A stretch of DNA of 64,000 nucleotides from Streptomyces echinatus (GTDB taxonomy: Bacteria > Actinomycetota > Actinomycetes > Streptomycetales > Streptomycetaceae). The notes beneath the pieces are model-generated. The model had not been told where the DNA came from. It made no database searches and was given only the letters and a program-made list of their open reading frames with translations. Below are positions 8,523-16,797 of the stretch, piece by piece. Position 1 is the stretch's first letter, and each line of letters begins with the position of its first letter. The stretch covers positions 32,647 to 96,646 of the forward strand of contig NZ_JACHJK010000022.1 in assembly GCF_014203595.1 (NCBI RefSeq). Reading direction: 5' to 3'. The position numbers and the translations under genes are program-made.

Positions 8523-8899
8523 TGGTTGTGCACATCGACGTCTCTTGGCTGCTCGACGTCCAGGAAGCCGCCCTCGGACACGAAGACGTGACCGTAACCG
8601 ACTACTCCGCGCTAGTAGCGGCCGTCGCCCGGCACAAGACCCGGATGCCGACGCTCGAGACCTCCGACCCGGATGCCGCCTGGCGCGCGGCCGCACTCCT
8701 ACACACGCTCGTGCGCCTGGAGCCGCTCCCCCACCGCAACAGCCTCTTCGCCGCCTTCGTGACTGCCCAGTACATGGATCAGTCCGACGAAGGCATCGAC
8801 CCCCCATACGGCGCCCTGTCCGACCTCGTCAAAAAGGTCCGGGACACCCGGCTGAGCGTCTACGCCGTCGCCGAGACCCTGCGGTCCTGGCGCATCTGA
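8522..8899 (+). CDS. Doc/Fic-like toxin
   Basis: 125 aa, the usual length for Doc proteins. The start is an ATG overlapping the antitoxin stop. The region that should hold the Fic motif HPFxxGN(K/R)R reads RLEPLPHRNSLFAAFV. The central Asn is kept, but the His before the proline and the following Gly and basic residues are replaced, so classical AMP or phosphate transfer is doubtful. Such degenerate members are common in Streptomyces. A second relative lacking an antitoxin is at about 44.4-44.9 kb. Confidence 0.75.
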   Translation: MVVHIDVSWLLDVQEAALGHEDVTVTDYSALVAAVARHKTRMPTLETSDPDAAWRAAALLHTLVRLEPLPHRNSLFAAFVTAQYMDQSDEGIDPPYGALSDLVKKVRDTRLSVYAVAETLRSWRI

Positions 8900-8971
8900 T
8901 CCAGGCTCGTCAGGCGGCGGGCCCGCCCCGCTGCACGCGGCACTGCGGCTCCACCAGGTAGGCGTTCAGGA

Positions 8972-9090
8972 GTGGGGCTGGACGGCGAGCTGGTGGCGTG
9001 GGAGTCCGGCCGGCTGCGTACGAGCGGCTCCAGCAACGCCTCGCCCGCCGTGGGGCCGGTGCGGTGGAGGCGGCGTGCCCGTGGCCGGCG
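8972..9090 (+). pseudogene. ATP-dependent DNA ligase fragment
   Basis: A short piece reads GLDGELVAWESGRL, then in a second frame AYERLQQRLARRGAGAVEAA. This is the segment after the nucleotidyl-lysine region of Streptomyces ATP-dependent ligases, split by a frameshift. A separate remnant of the same family lies at about 49.5-49.8 kb on the other strand. Confidence 0.6.
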
Positions 9091-9174
9091 CCGCCCTGCT
9101 CAAGCGGCACGGCACGGGTGGACCTGCCGGGTCCCGCCCGGCGTGCGATCGAGCGGGACGAGAACGCCGCCGGC

Positions 9175-9420
9175 CATCCGCACCTGGTCGCGCCGAGGGC
9201 ACACCCCCGTGGTCCGCGTCCGGGGCCGCTCGCGCCGCCGCTTATCGGTGGCCGCCCTGGCCTGCTACAAGGCCGGCAAACGATCGCCGCTGATCTACCG
9301 GCCTGCCCGGACGCCCGGCCAGACGGACGCCTGCGGCCTGATCCAGACCGCGCACCGGCAGCTCGGCGGCCCTGTCGTGCTGGTCTCAGACCCGACCATC
9401 AACCCAGTCAAGGGCATCCT
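9175..9420 (+). pseudogene. IS630-family transposase fragment
   Basis: About 80 codons match the middle of IS630-like DDE transposases: TWSRRGHTPVVRVRG, LSVAALACYKAGKRSPLIYR, then QLGGPVVLVSD, where the second catalytic Asp normally falls in a WDN motif. Both ends are missing. Confidence 0.75.
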
Positions 9421-9482
9421 GCCTCCGGTACCAGCCACCGTGACGACATCACGTATGAAGGTCAGTAACACCCCCCCTGCAA

Positions 9483-9656
9483 TCAGCCGCTGTCGTGGCA
9501 CTCGCGTTCGGTGGGGGACTGGCAGGCCTGGCACAGTTCGTACCGCCCCTGGAAAGTGATCACGCTTCCCCAGCCGTTGCACACCTCGCAGCCGTCAGCC
9601 AAAGCGGCGTTGGCGCGGGGGTTGGACTCGGGAGCGGCCATCGTTCCGTAGGTCAT
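9483..9656 (-). CDS. Small zinc-ribbon protein, 57 aa
   Basis: ATG 9656 to TGA 9483, with AGGAGA seven bases before the start. The product has two CxxC pairs (CEVCNGWG and CQACQ) separated by about 15 residues. The first resembles one DnaJ-type CxxCxGxG knuckle. It is probably a zinc-binding adaptor or RNA/DNA-binding peptide; no partner is evident. The strong ribosome-binding site and intact motif in a decayed neighbourhood suggest that it is expressed. A second small zinc-ribbon protein occurs at 63250-63444. Confidence 0.65.
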   Translation of the reverse strand: MTYGTMAAPESNPRANAALADGCEVCNGWGSVITFQGRYELCQACQSPTERECHDSG

Positions 9657-9999
9657 TGAGATTCTCCTGGCGTCGGGACTCTCCCGGTGATGCCCCCCTT
9701 TGGCTACATAACGCCCATTTTATTCCGTTTCATGCCTACTTGTGCCCAGTTGTGTAGATTTTATGACCGCTTTACCTGTAGTGGCAGCCGGACTCGCCTG
9801 CGGCGGGGGAATCGATCCCTGAAGTGGTGCCGTGGCGGGGTGGTCGGACGACGGTCGAGGGGGCGTGCGCAAGCAGGGTCATGCCACTCTCGCGCCAGAA
9901 CGGACGGGGACTCACGGGGAGCCGAGGTACACAGAGGTGATTTCCCACGGGCTCTGCCCAAGCTAGGAAATCCGCAGGTCACACCCACGATCACCCAAC

Positions 10000-10048
10000 C
10001 TCGCTCCTTTAAAGCGAGTGTCGCGGGTTCGAATCCTGCCAGGGGCAC
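10000..10048 (+). other. 3' half of a tRNA gene, probable attachment site
   Basis: The sequence carries a near-perfect T arm (GCGGGTTCGAATCCTGC) followed by acceptor bases CAGGGGCA, and upstream an anticodon-arm-like hairpin with TTT in the loop. The conserved U33 position is C, and no D arm or 5' acceptor strand lies upstream. Homology to a tRNA (perhaps Lys) therefore starts around the anticodon loop. This is what an integrated element leaves at one end of its target. No integrase gene is recognisable beside it. Confidence 0.6.
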
Positions 10049-10058
10049 AGACAGAAGG

Positions 10059-10095
10059 GGGCCAGCTCGGGAGGGTTTCCCTCCCAGGCTGGCCC
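10059..10095. terminator. Stem-loop just past the tRNA 3' half
   Basis: GGGCCAGC pairs with GCTGGCCC and encloses a second GGGAGGG/CCCTCCC stem. It begins eleven bases after the tRNA-like end, typical of a terminator following a tRNA or an integrase gene. Confidence 0.55.
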
Positions 10096-10099
10096 TTAG

Positions 10100-11200
10100 C
10101 CGTTTCAGGCGCCGTGCCACGCGCGTGCCACTACGTCTGCCTCCCCGCCCTGGGCGCCCCACCGGCACGGGGGCGAGAAGCTGCATAGCAGGTCACTCTC
10201 TACAGCCCGGCCCGCCCCAGTCGGCGTCTTCCGCGTGGCTGGGTGTGGGGTGGCGCACTGATCTGCGGGTTCTCAGGTATGGAGCCGGGTGGTCAGGTGG
10301 TGTCATCTTCGCTGAGCGGTGTTCAGGTTCAGTGATCGTTGGTATCGGCGGTGTCGCGGCGAGCTGTCTGCGTGTCACTGCGGGCATGACGTCGGCCTTG
10401 CCCAGCGCCGTTACCGCCCGTTGGCAGCCCCGCACCGCGCGGCAGCCAACGCCAGGCCGCCACCCGCACCGGGATCACCAACGAGACCCGCGCCCCGGGT
10501 TCGGCTTCACTGCCGCACCCCGTTGGCTGTGCCCGGTCTGCCGTCTTCCCGTCGGTCGGCGGCCCTGGGACGGGCCTTCGTTTGCCGGACGGTTGTGGGG
10601 GAGTGCGGGGGTCGGACGGCTGGTGCGAGGGCTGGTGCCTACTGCCAGGCCGTGTGCCGGGGCACGCGTCAGGACGCGGAGCAGGCCGTCGCCTCGGTAT
10701 GCGGGAGCAGGGGCGCGCGGGTGATGGTGGTGGTCGCCCGCGTCACAGGCGATGGCGCAGGTGATGGTGCACCGCACGGCCGCCCAGGCGTTGTGCAAGC
10801 GTTTGCCTGGCGCTCTGGGAACAGGTGCGCCCACCTGCGGTCGCCGCGGCGCGCTAGGACCTGCCGTGCCCAGGCGAAAACGCGCAGCAGCCTGTGCATG
10901 ATCGCTTAGATCAGGGGGCTGGCGAAGTGCAGGCCGATGCAGCTGGGCCCGTCGCCTGTGCGTCGGGGTGCGTTTGGTGCGGCAGTGGGCCGAGCGCCGG
11001 GGTAGACACCAGGGCTTCGCCGCTACAACCGCCCAGCTCCTGGCATCCCGCATCCATGAGCCTTTATGCGTCGGGCCGGCCTGGTGGGCGTAGGGACTCG
11101 CGAGCGTCTCGTGTGGGGTCTTGTACGGGGGCTTGCTCCTCCAGTGAGCCGGGGGCGGCTCGTTCCGGGGCGGCGGGGCTGTTGGCGCTTTGCGGTGGCG
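10100..11200. other. About 1.1 kb without a recognisable gene
   Basis: Long open frames exist on both strands but all are highly Arg/Pro/Gly-rich and match nothing I know. The stretch separates the tRNA remnant from the phosphatase fragment. I see no intact gene in it. Confidence 0.4.
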
Positions 11201-11204
11201 GTGG

Positions 11205-11500
11205 CGGACTGTGGTCGTCGGGGGTGCCGGCTCCGGCCGGTGGTAGGCGCAGGGTGAGCAGGGCGGTGTCGTCTTCGTGGGGGGCAAGGCGTTGCAGGAG
11301 TTGGTCGCAGAAGTCGTCGATGGTTCGGGCGTGTGGTGGCGGGCGAGGAGGGAGGCGTGGTGGCGGAGTCTGGCCATGCCGGCGTCGATGGGGCGTTCCC
11401 GGCTCTCGACGAGCCCGTCGGGGTAGAAGAGGACGGTGGCCTCCGGGGGGAGGTCTTCGAGCGCGTCCGGCCAGGTCAGGCCCAGGTGCAGGGTGGAGCT
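11205..11500 (-). pseudogene. C-terminal fragment of a SpoIIE-type phosphatase
   Basis: Two frames on the minus strand together give the last third of a PP2C/SpoIIE domain: TVLFYPDGLVESRERPIDAG in one, then IDDFCDQLLQRLAPHEDDTA in the next, with a frameshift near 11330. It is related to the C-terminus of the intact phosphatase that starts 300 bases away on the other strand. Confidence 0.8.
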
Positions 11501-11793
11501 CATCCCGGTAGTGCCCGGTCCGTCCCGGTAAGGGCAGTTTTCTGGTTCTGCCGTATCGGCCACACGCACCCCAACTCAGCACCCGGCATGCCTCAAGGGC
11601 ACCGCGCAGAACCTCGTACGCGGTGGTGTGCGGGGAGGTCCTCGACCCGCGTCCTGATTGGGCGGGCTGGTGGACGGCGACCTGGCGGGTCGAGGGGGAC
11701 GAGGTCGTCTGTGCTGTACGTGGTCTGGCCGTGTTCCCCTGGGGGCGGGCTCGCCCCGTGCCCTTCTTCTGGGCATGGCGGGAAGGAGGGGGT

Positions 11794-13104
11794 ATGGACG
11801 ATTTCGAGGTGGACGAGGTGGTCCAGCGGGCGCTGGACCGGCTGACTCTTCTGGCGGAGACCACCACCGCCATGACCAGCACGCTCGATTCCTACGCTGC
11901 GGTTGGTCGGGTGTGCCGCATCCTGGTGCCTCAGCTGGCCGACTGGTGCGCGGTCGACCTGCTCGACGACGACGGCCGTCCCCGCCGGGTCAGCGTCGTC
12001 CACCGCGATCCCGGCATCCTGCCGGTCGGCGGCCTGACCGGCCTGCTGCCCGACGTCCCGGAAGATCCGGTCGGCCCGCTCTCACGCGCGCTCAGGGGCG
12101 CCGGCCCCCTGCTGCTGACCGCGGCCGACATCCTCAGCCCCGGCAAGGCTGCCGACCCGCTGGACGCCCGTCAGCTCGAGCTGTTCGATCAACTCGGCAC
12201 CGACACCGCCGTGGTCGCCCCCGTACGCGCCCGCCGCCAGGTCCTCGGCGCCCTGACCATCGGCCGCTCTGCCCACCGCGCCCCCCTCACCTGCGACGAC
12301 CTGGCCATGGTGGAGGACCTGACCCACCGCATTGCCCTGGGCGTCGACAACGCCCGGCTGCACCGCGAGACCCAGCACATCGCCGAACGCCTCCAGCGCT
12401 CCCTGCTGCCCACCCTTCCCCAGACCGGCCTGCTGCAGATGGCCGCCCGCTACGCACCCGCCGCCACCACCGCCGAAGTCGGCGGCGACTGGTACGACAG
12501 CTTCCCCCTGCCCAACGGCAGCACCACCATGATCATGGGCGACGTCACCGGCCACGACCTGCGAGCAGCGATCACCATGAGCCAGCTGCGCAACATGCTC
12601 CGAGGGATCGGCTGCGACCGCCAAGAGCCCCCCGGGAAGATCCTGCACCGCCTCGACCTTGCCCACAACGCCCTCTATCCGCAGGCCACAGCCACCTGCC
12701 TGTACGCCCTCCTCGACCAGGACGACGGCGGAGACTGGACGATCACCTACTCCAGCGCCGGGCACCCACCGCCCCTGCTGGTCACCCACGAAGGCGACAC
12801 CCGCTACCTCAAGGGCGGCCGCGGCCTCCTCCTCGGCGTCGACCCCACCCTCTCGCGCCATCACGCCACCGAAACTCTGCCCGCCCGCTCCACCGTACTC
12901 ATGTACACCGACGGGCTCATCGAACGCCGCGGCGAAGACCTCCATCACGGCATGACCCGCCTACGACAGCACGCCGCCGCCCTCGCCCGCGAAGACCTCG
13001 ACACGTTCTGCGACGAACTCCTCGCCGGCATGGCCGCCGACCACGCCGACGACATCGCCCTCCTCGTCGCCCGCACGCCCGCCCCGTCACAGCAATTCAA
13101 GTGA
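11794..13104 (+). CDS. GAF-SpoIIE (PP2C-type) serine phosphatase
   Basis: 436 aa. I chose the ATG at 11794 because GGAAGGAGGG precedes it; an open frame continues about 57 codons further upstream without a good site. Residues about 20-190 form a GAF-like sensor domain. The rest is a SpoIIE catalytic domain with the metal-binding motifs EVGGDWYDSF, GDVTGHDL, LMYTDGLIER and DDIALL. Proteins of this type dephosphorylate anti-anti-sigma factors in partner-switching pathways. No anti-sigma kinase or antagonist gene is adjacent, so the partner is elsewhere. Confidence 0.9.
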   Translation: MDDFEVDEVVQRALDRLTLLAETTTAMTSTLDSYAAVGRVCRILVPQLADWCAVDLLDDDGRPRRVSVVHRDPGILPVGGLTGLLPDVPEDPVGPLSRALRGAGPLLLTAADILSPGKAADPLDARQLELFDQLGTDTAVVAPVRARRQVLGALTIGRSAHRAPLTCDDLAMVEDLTHRIALGVDNARLHRETQHIAERLQRSLLPTLPQTGLLQMAARYAPAATTAEVGGDWYDSFPLPNGSTTMIMGDVTGHDLRAAITMSQLRNMLRGIGCDRQEPPGKILHRLDLAHNALYPQATATCLYALLDQDDGGDWTITYSSAGHPPPLLVTHEGDTRYLKGGRGLLLGVDPTLSRHHATETLPARSTVLMYTDGLIERRGEDLHHGMTRLRQHAAALAREDLDTFCDELLAGMAADHADDIALLVARTPAPSQQFK

Positions 13105-13335
13105 CCCTGTAACCGGAGAAGGTCGTCGTTCCTCTTCCAAGCCGCGGTCCTGCCAGACGAGCCACCAGCCGGAATCCGTCCCCCTGGGCTCGCCCGCCCA
13201 GCCAGGACGCGGATTTGGAACCGGCCCGGACACGCTCAGGGCCTGGGCACAGGCCCGTCGTCGGCGGACACGATCCTGGTCGAGCATCAGGATCTTCCCC
13301 ATCCGGCGCGATCGGAAGACGGCTGCATCGAGCAT
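13087..13335 (-). CDS. Hypothetical protein, 82 aa
   Basis: ATG 13335 follows a GGAAGGGGGCGGG stretch that could serve as a ribosome-binding site. The predicted product is basic at the start and ends with a Trp-rich segment (GTDSGWWLVWQDRGLEEE) that looks coding. It overlaps the phosphatase stop by 18 bases on the opposite strand. No family recognised. Confidence 0.35.
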   Translation of the reverse strand: MLDAAVFRSRRMGKILMLDQDRVRRRRACAQALSVSGPVPNPRPGWAGEPRGTDSGWWLVWQDRGLEEERRPSPVTGSLELL

Positions 13336-13390
13336 GCCCGCCCCCTTCCAGGTGAGGAAGGAGGGGGCGTAGGTCTCTTCGTCTTCGGGT

Positions 13391-14369
13391 CTAGTCGTCT
13401 TCGATGGGGCGCAGGGCGCCGGGGTCGCCGAACACGATCATGGTGTCGCCGGCCTGCACGGCGGTCTCGGGATCGGGGTTGGGTTCCAGGGCGCCGTCGG
13501 CGCGGCGGATCAGCAGGGGCAGCGCTCCCCCGCAGGCCTGTCGCAGGGGCCGGCCCACGAGGCGGGAGTCGGCATCGAAGCGGATCTCCTCGATCCGGAC
13601 GTCGGAGCTGCCGGCCCGGGTGAACTCCAGGAAGTCCACCACGTGCGGGCGGACCGCCAGCAGAGCCATCCGCCGGCCGCTCGTGATGTAGGGAGAGACC
13701 ACGCTGCTCGCGCCGGCGTGGGTGAGGCGTTCGGCCGACGCCGCCTCCGAGGCGCGCGAGACGATGGCGAGCGAGGGGTTGAGGGAGTGGGCGATCAGGG
13801 TGATGTAGACGTTCTCGGCGTCCGAGTCGACCGCGCAGACCAGGCCGCGGGCGTACGTGATGCCCGCGCGGCGCAGCACCTGCTCGGAGGCGGCGTTGCC
13901 GATCAGGTAGGGCGCGCTCACGCTGCAGCTGCTCTTCCAGGGCGGTTTTGTTCTCGATGACGACGAAGGGGACGCCCTCGGCTTCGAACTCGCGGGCCAC
14001 GGCCTGGCCGACGCGCCCGTAGGCGCAGACGATGAAGTGGTCGCGCAGCGTGTCGATGCGGTGCTGCATGCGCCGCTTCCTTCCCGCGGGCCCGAACCGC
14101 CCCTCCACCAGTGCTGTCCCGATCAGCCCCAGGGCCGCGACGAAGACCGCGACCCCCACCACCGCCAGCGCGGCGGTGAAGGGCTTGCCGGCCTCGGTGA
14201 GCCGGTCGGAGCCGGAGAACCCTTCCGTGGTCAGCGTCATCACCGTCATGTAGACGGCGTCGGGCAGCGAGAACCCGAGCAGCGCATACCCGCCGACGCC
14301 AGCTACGAGCAGCGCCAGGAGGGCGAACGCCGCCAGGAGCACCCGCCGGCCTGTGCGTGGCGGCCACAC
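13391..14369 (-). pseudogene. Potassium channel with RCK (TrkA) domains, frameshifted
   Basis: The 5' part encodes two membrane helices flanking a pore loop with a TLTTEGFSG selectivity-like motif, then the Rossmann start DHFIVCAYGRVGQAVA of a TrkA-N domain. Near 13921 the frame changes. The rest (APYLIGNAASEQVLRRAG onward, with a TrkA-C domain ending at 13391) is in another frame. It could be a single frameshift in a gene of about 325 codons, or two products, because a GTG at 13921 opens the downstream frame. Known relatives are one polypeptide, so I call it broken. Confidence 0.75.
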
Positions 14370-14530
14370 AGCACCTCCTGACCCTTCACCTTTGTCTTCA
14401 GTGTCCCCTCCGGGTATCGGGGAGCAACACGGAAGCGGTGCGGCGCCGTGGGGGCGGGCGGGGTACGCCGGATGCGCGGTGGACGTACCGGGTGGACGCG
14501 AAGGGAGCGAAGGGGGGCGAAGGGGCCTGT

Positions 14531-15247
14531 TCAGTGCAGGATGCTGACGGCCCGCGCGATCACGAGGAGTGAGGTCAGGAGCGCGGAGATGCTCTGGATG
14601 GCCATCAGGGCCTTGGCGCGGGTCGACAGCGGCATGGTGTCGGTCGGGCTGAAGGCGGTGGAGTTGGTGGTGGACACGTACAGGTAGTCCATCAGGGTGG
14701 GGACCCAGTCCGAGGTGGCACTCGCGCCGTCGGCGACTTCCTGGACGGCGTCGTCGTTCTCATCCTGGGAGAAACGGAAGTCCGCCAGGGGCAGGGCGGA
14801 GCGGGGCGCCTGGGTGCGGCTGACCGGACCGCCCCGATCCAGCTCCCAGTAGGCCAGCCCGAAGACGATGATGTTGGTGAGCCAGACCTGCAGCGCGGCC
14901 ACCAGCAGGGACCGGCCGTCCTTCACCCCGGCGTACACCAGTTCGTGGATCAGGATGGCCAGCGCCACGAGGTTGCTGACCGCGATGACGCCCACGAGCG
15001 TCAGCGACAGCACGCGGAACGTCTTCGTCTGCCGGGTCAGCCGTTTGGGGTTGATGGCGACGAGCGGGATGAGCAGCAGGCATTCCAGGGCGGGCAGGAC
15101 GTACCGGGGAGCGATCAGCAGCCGCTGCGGCAGCACCAGGTACAGGGCGATCGCGGCGAGGGTCGCGACCACCGCCGGAAGCCGTGCCTCTCCCCTGCGC
15201 TCATGCCTCGGATGCCGGGCACTGGCTTCCGCCCGCGTATGTGCCAT
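14531..15247 (-). CDS. Integral membrane protein with a C-terminal pore-like segment
   Basis: About 238 aa from the ATG at 15247, which fits the start of the hydrophobic region better than upstream codons. Four to five membrane helices are visible (LPAVVATLAAIALYLVLP, LTLVGVIAVSNLVALAILIH, LVAALQVWLTNIIVFGLAYW, and a last helix near the C-terminus). The segment MDYLYVSTTNSTAFSPTDTM lies between the last helices as a pore loop would. It follows the potassium channel gene on the same strand, so an ion-transport role is plausible. Possibly a DUF1345-type protein. Confidence 0.75.
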   Translation of the reverse strand: MAHTRAEASARHPRHERRGEARLPAVVATLAAIALYLVLPQRLLIAPRYVLPALECLLLIPLVAINPKRLTRQTKTFRVLSLTLVGVIAVSNLVALAILIHELVYAGVKDGRSLLVAALQVWLTNIIVFGLAYWELDRGGPVSRTQAPRSALPLADFRFSQDENDDAVQEVADGASATSDWVPTLMDYLYVSTTNSTAFSPTDTMPLSTRAKALMAIQSISALLTSLLVIARAVSILH

Positions 15248-15529
15248 CCCACCCGGCCTTCCGGTCGTTGCCGCAACGGACCGTGACAACGGCACCTCGC
15301 ACACCTTCTGCCGTGCCGGGCGCCGCGCACTCCCAGCATGTACCCCGAAGCACGCGGGCCGTGCCTGCGCGGGAAGGACACCGCCCGGCCGGGTGCCTGC
15401 CGGCCACGCGAGCCGACTTTCGCTGCCCGGGGGTGCGTCTTTCAGACGACGCGTCATGGACGTCGGGCCCGGTGCCGTAGACCGTCGGCGGACGGCGGTG
15501 GTGGGGCGGGCCCGGGCAGGGTGGGCCGT

Positions 15530-15669
15530 ATGCAGAAGCTGGATGAGCGTGAGCAAAGGGATCGGGGGCTCACCCGGGCCCGGTTCCTCGCCGGCGTGGC
15601 CGGCGCGGGGGTGGCCGCGGGACCATCGAAGTCGCCACGGACGAAGGCCCGCGCAACGACTTCAAGTAG
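15530..15669 (+). pseudogene. Truncated gene with a Tat-like N-terminus
   Basis: An ATG at 15530 begins LDEREQRDRGLTRARFLAGV and a short Ala/Gly-rich hydrophobic stretch like a twin-arginine or lipoprotein leader. A different frame then gives TIEVATDEGPRNDFK and a stop at 15667-15669. The two ends seem to be fused by an internal deletion. The terminator at 15706 follows directly. Confidence 0.4.
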
Positions 15670-15705
15670 CCGCGCAGCTCGACCCGAAGATCCTCAGCCT
15701 CCGGT

Positions 15706-15735
15706 CCCGGTCCCACTCAGGTGACTGGGACCGGG
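15706..15735. terminator. Perfect 10-bp stem-loop
   Basis: CCCGGTCCCA and TGGGACCGGG pair perfectly around a 10-base loop, about 40 bases after the stop of the truncated gene. Confidence 0.65.
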
Positions 15736-15960
15736 GCTCTCCACTTTCGAACGCCCGTGCAAGCCGGCCCCGCCTCTCAGCGCCTGGCGGCTTCCGGCCA
15801 AGGCTCGCGCCGGAGCTCGGCCACCCTCGCTGCTCGCTCAGGGGGCGCGAGCGGGCCGGCGTAGTTTCTGGACGCGCGCCTGCACGGTCCATGTGCCGCG
15901 CGCTGCCCGAGCGCTTGCGCTGCTTGGCGCCGCCGAGGTCACGATGCAAAGGGCGGGCGG

Positions 15961-16350
15961 TCAGGCGTCAAGGTCGACTTCGGGGTGCGTGAACCGCACA
16001 GCCTTGCCCAGCGACCGGGCGTAGGCGATTTCGGCTCGGGTGCTGTCTCCGATGTAGTCGCCAACTACGAGCACCTCATCAGCGAGCCGGATCTTCGCCC
16101 GGTGCAGACCGTCGAGTCGAGCCTTCAGCGCCTCGGCCTCGACAGGAGCGGACCAAGGTTCGTGCGGCGACTTCATGTCAGTGCCCGGTTTGACGACAAT
16201 CTTTCCGGCTTTGGTCTCCCGCAGATCGGCCTCGTTCATCTCGGTCATGAAGCGGGTGGAGCCGCAGATCACGACGATATGCGGGAGGCTCAACAGCTTC
16301 TTCGCATCGGCGAGCTTCTTCTCGGCGGTGAGCAGTTGCGGGTATGACAC
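15961..16350 (-). CDS. Nucleoside 2-deoxyribosyltransferase-like protein
   Basis: 129 aa starting at a GTG (16350) with AGGAGG five bases upstream. The N-terminal strand and loop HIVVICGSTRFM, followed by the acidic helix MNEADLRETKAG and later VVGDYIGDSTRAEIAYA, match the deoxyribosyltransferase/DUF4406-like fold common in phages and actinobacteria. It may bind nucleotides or hydrolyse N-glycosidic bonds. The substrate is unknown. It is flanked by an IS5 remnant. Confidence 0.7.
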   Translation of the reverse strand: MSYPQLLTAEKKLADAKKLLSLPHIVVICGSTRFMTEMNEADLRETKAGKIVVKPGTDMKSPHEPWSAPVEAEALKARLDGLHRAKIRLADEVLVVGDYIGDSTRAEIAYARSLGKAVRFTHPEVDLDA

Positions 16351-16476
16351 TGGTTCCTCCTGGTGGTGTGGTCCAAGGGGTGCCTGCGGAGACGAGAACG
16401 AGGGTGCCCAAGATCGGTCCTCGAAGTCGCGGGGGCCAGAGCGTGTCTCTTTGATGGGTTGGTCAGTTGATCGGAT

Positions 16477-16648
16477 GTGTCTGTCCGATTAGTGATCACT
16501 GATGCGATGTGGGACCTGATCGAGCCGCTCAATGCCGGCCGATCCGGTCCGGGGACGGCGCTGGGCCGATCACCGCGGCACGCTCGAGGCCATCGCGTGG
16601 AAGTACCGCACCAACTCGCCCTGGCGGGACCTCCCCGACGAGCTCTAG
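16477..16648 (+). pseudogene. IS5-family transposase N-terminal fragment
   Basis: Two frames together give LVITDAMWDLIEPL and then RGTLEAIAWKYRTNSPWRDL, the DUF4096-like N-terminus of IS5-group transposases, ending at a stop after PDEL. The bases from about 16440 look like the left end of the element. Confidence 0.75.
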
Positions 16649-16797
16649 GCCATGCTCCTGCGTGGAAAGGGTTTATGCTCGCCGGCGACGCGGGGGAGTG
16701 AACGGCATCCCGGGAACCCGGGATGCCCCTTCCTTCCTGCCGGTACCAGGATTCTCCCAAGGTGACTGAGCAAGACGCTGTAAATCTAGGGGGACCC

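Noticed and set aside
9761..10186. Minus-strand open frame containing PLAGFEPATLALKE
   Set aside because: This is the well-known false translation of the antisense of a tRNA 3' end. The underlying sequence is the tRNA relic at 10000-10048.
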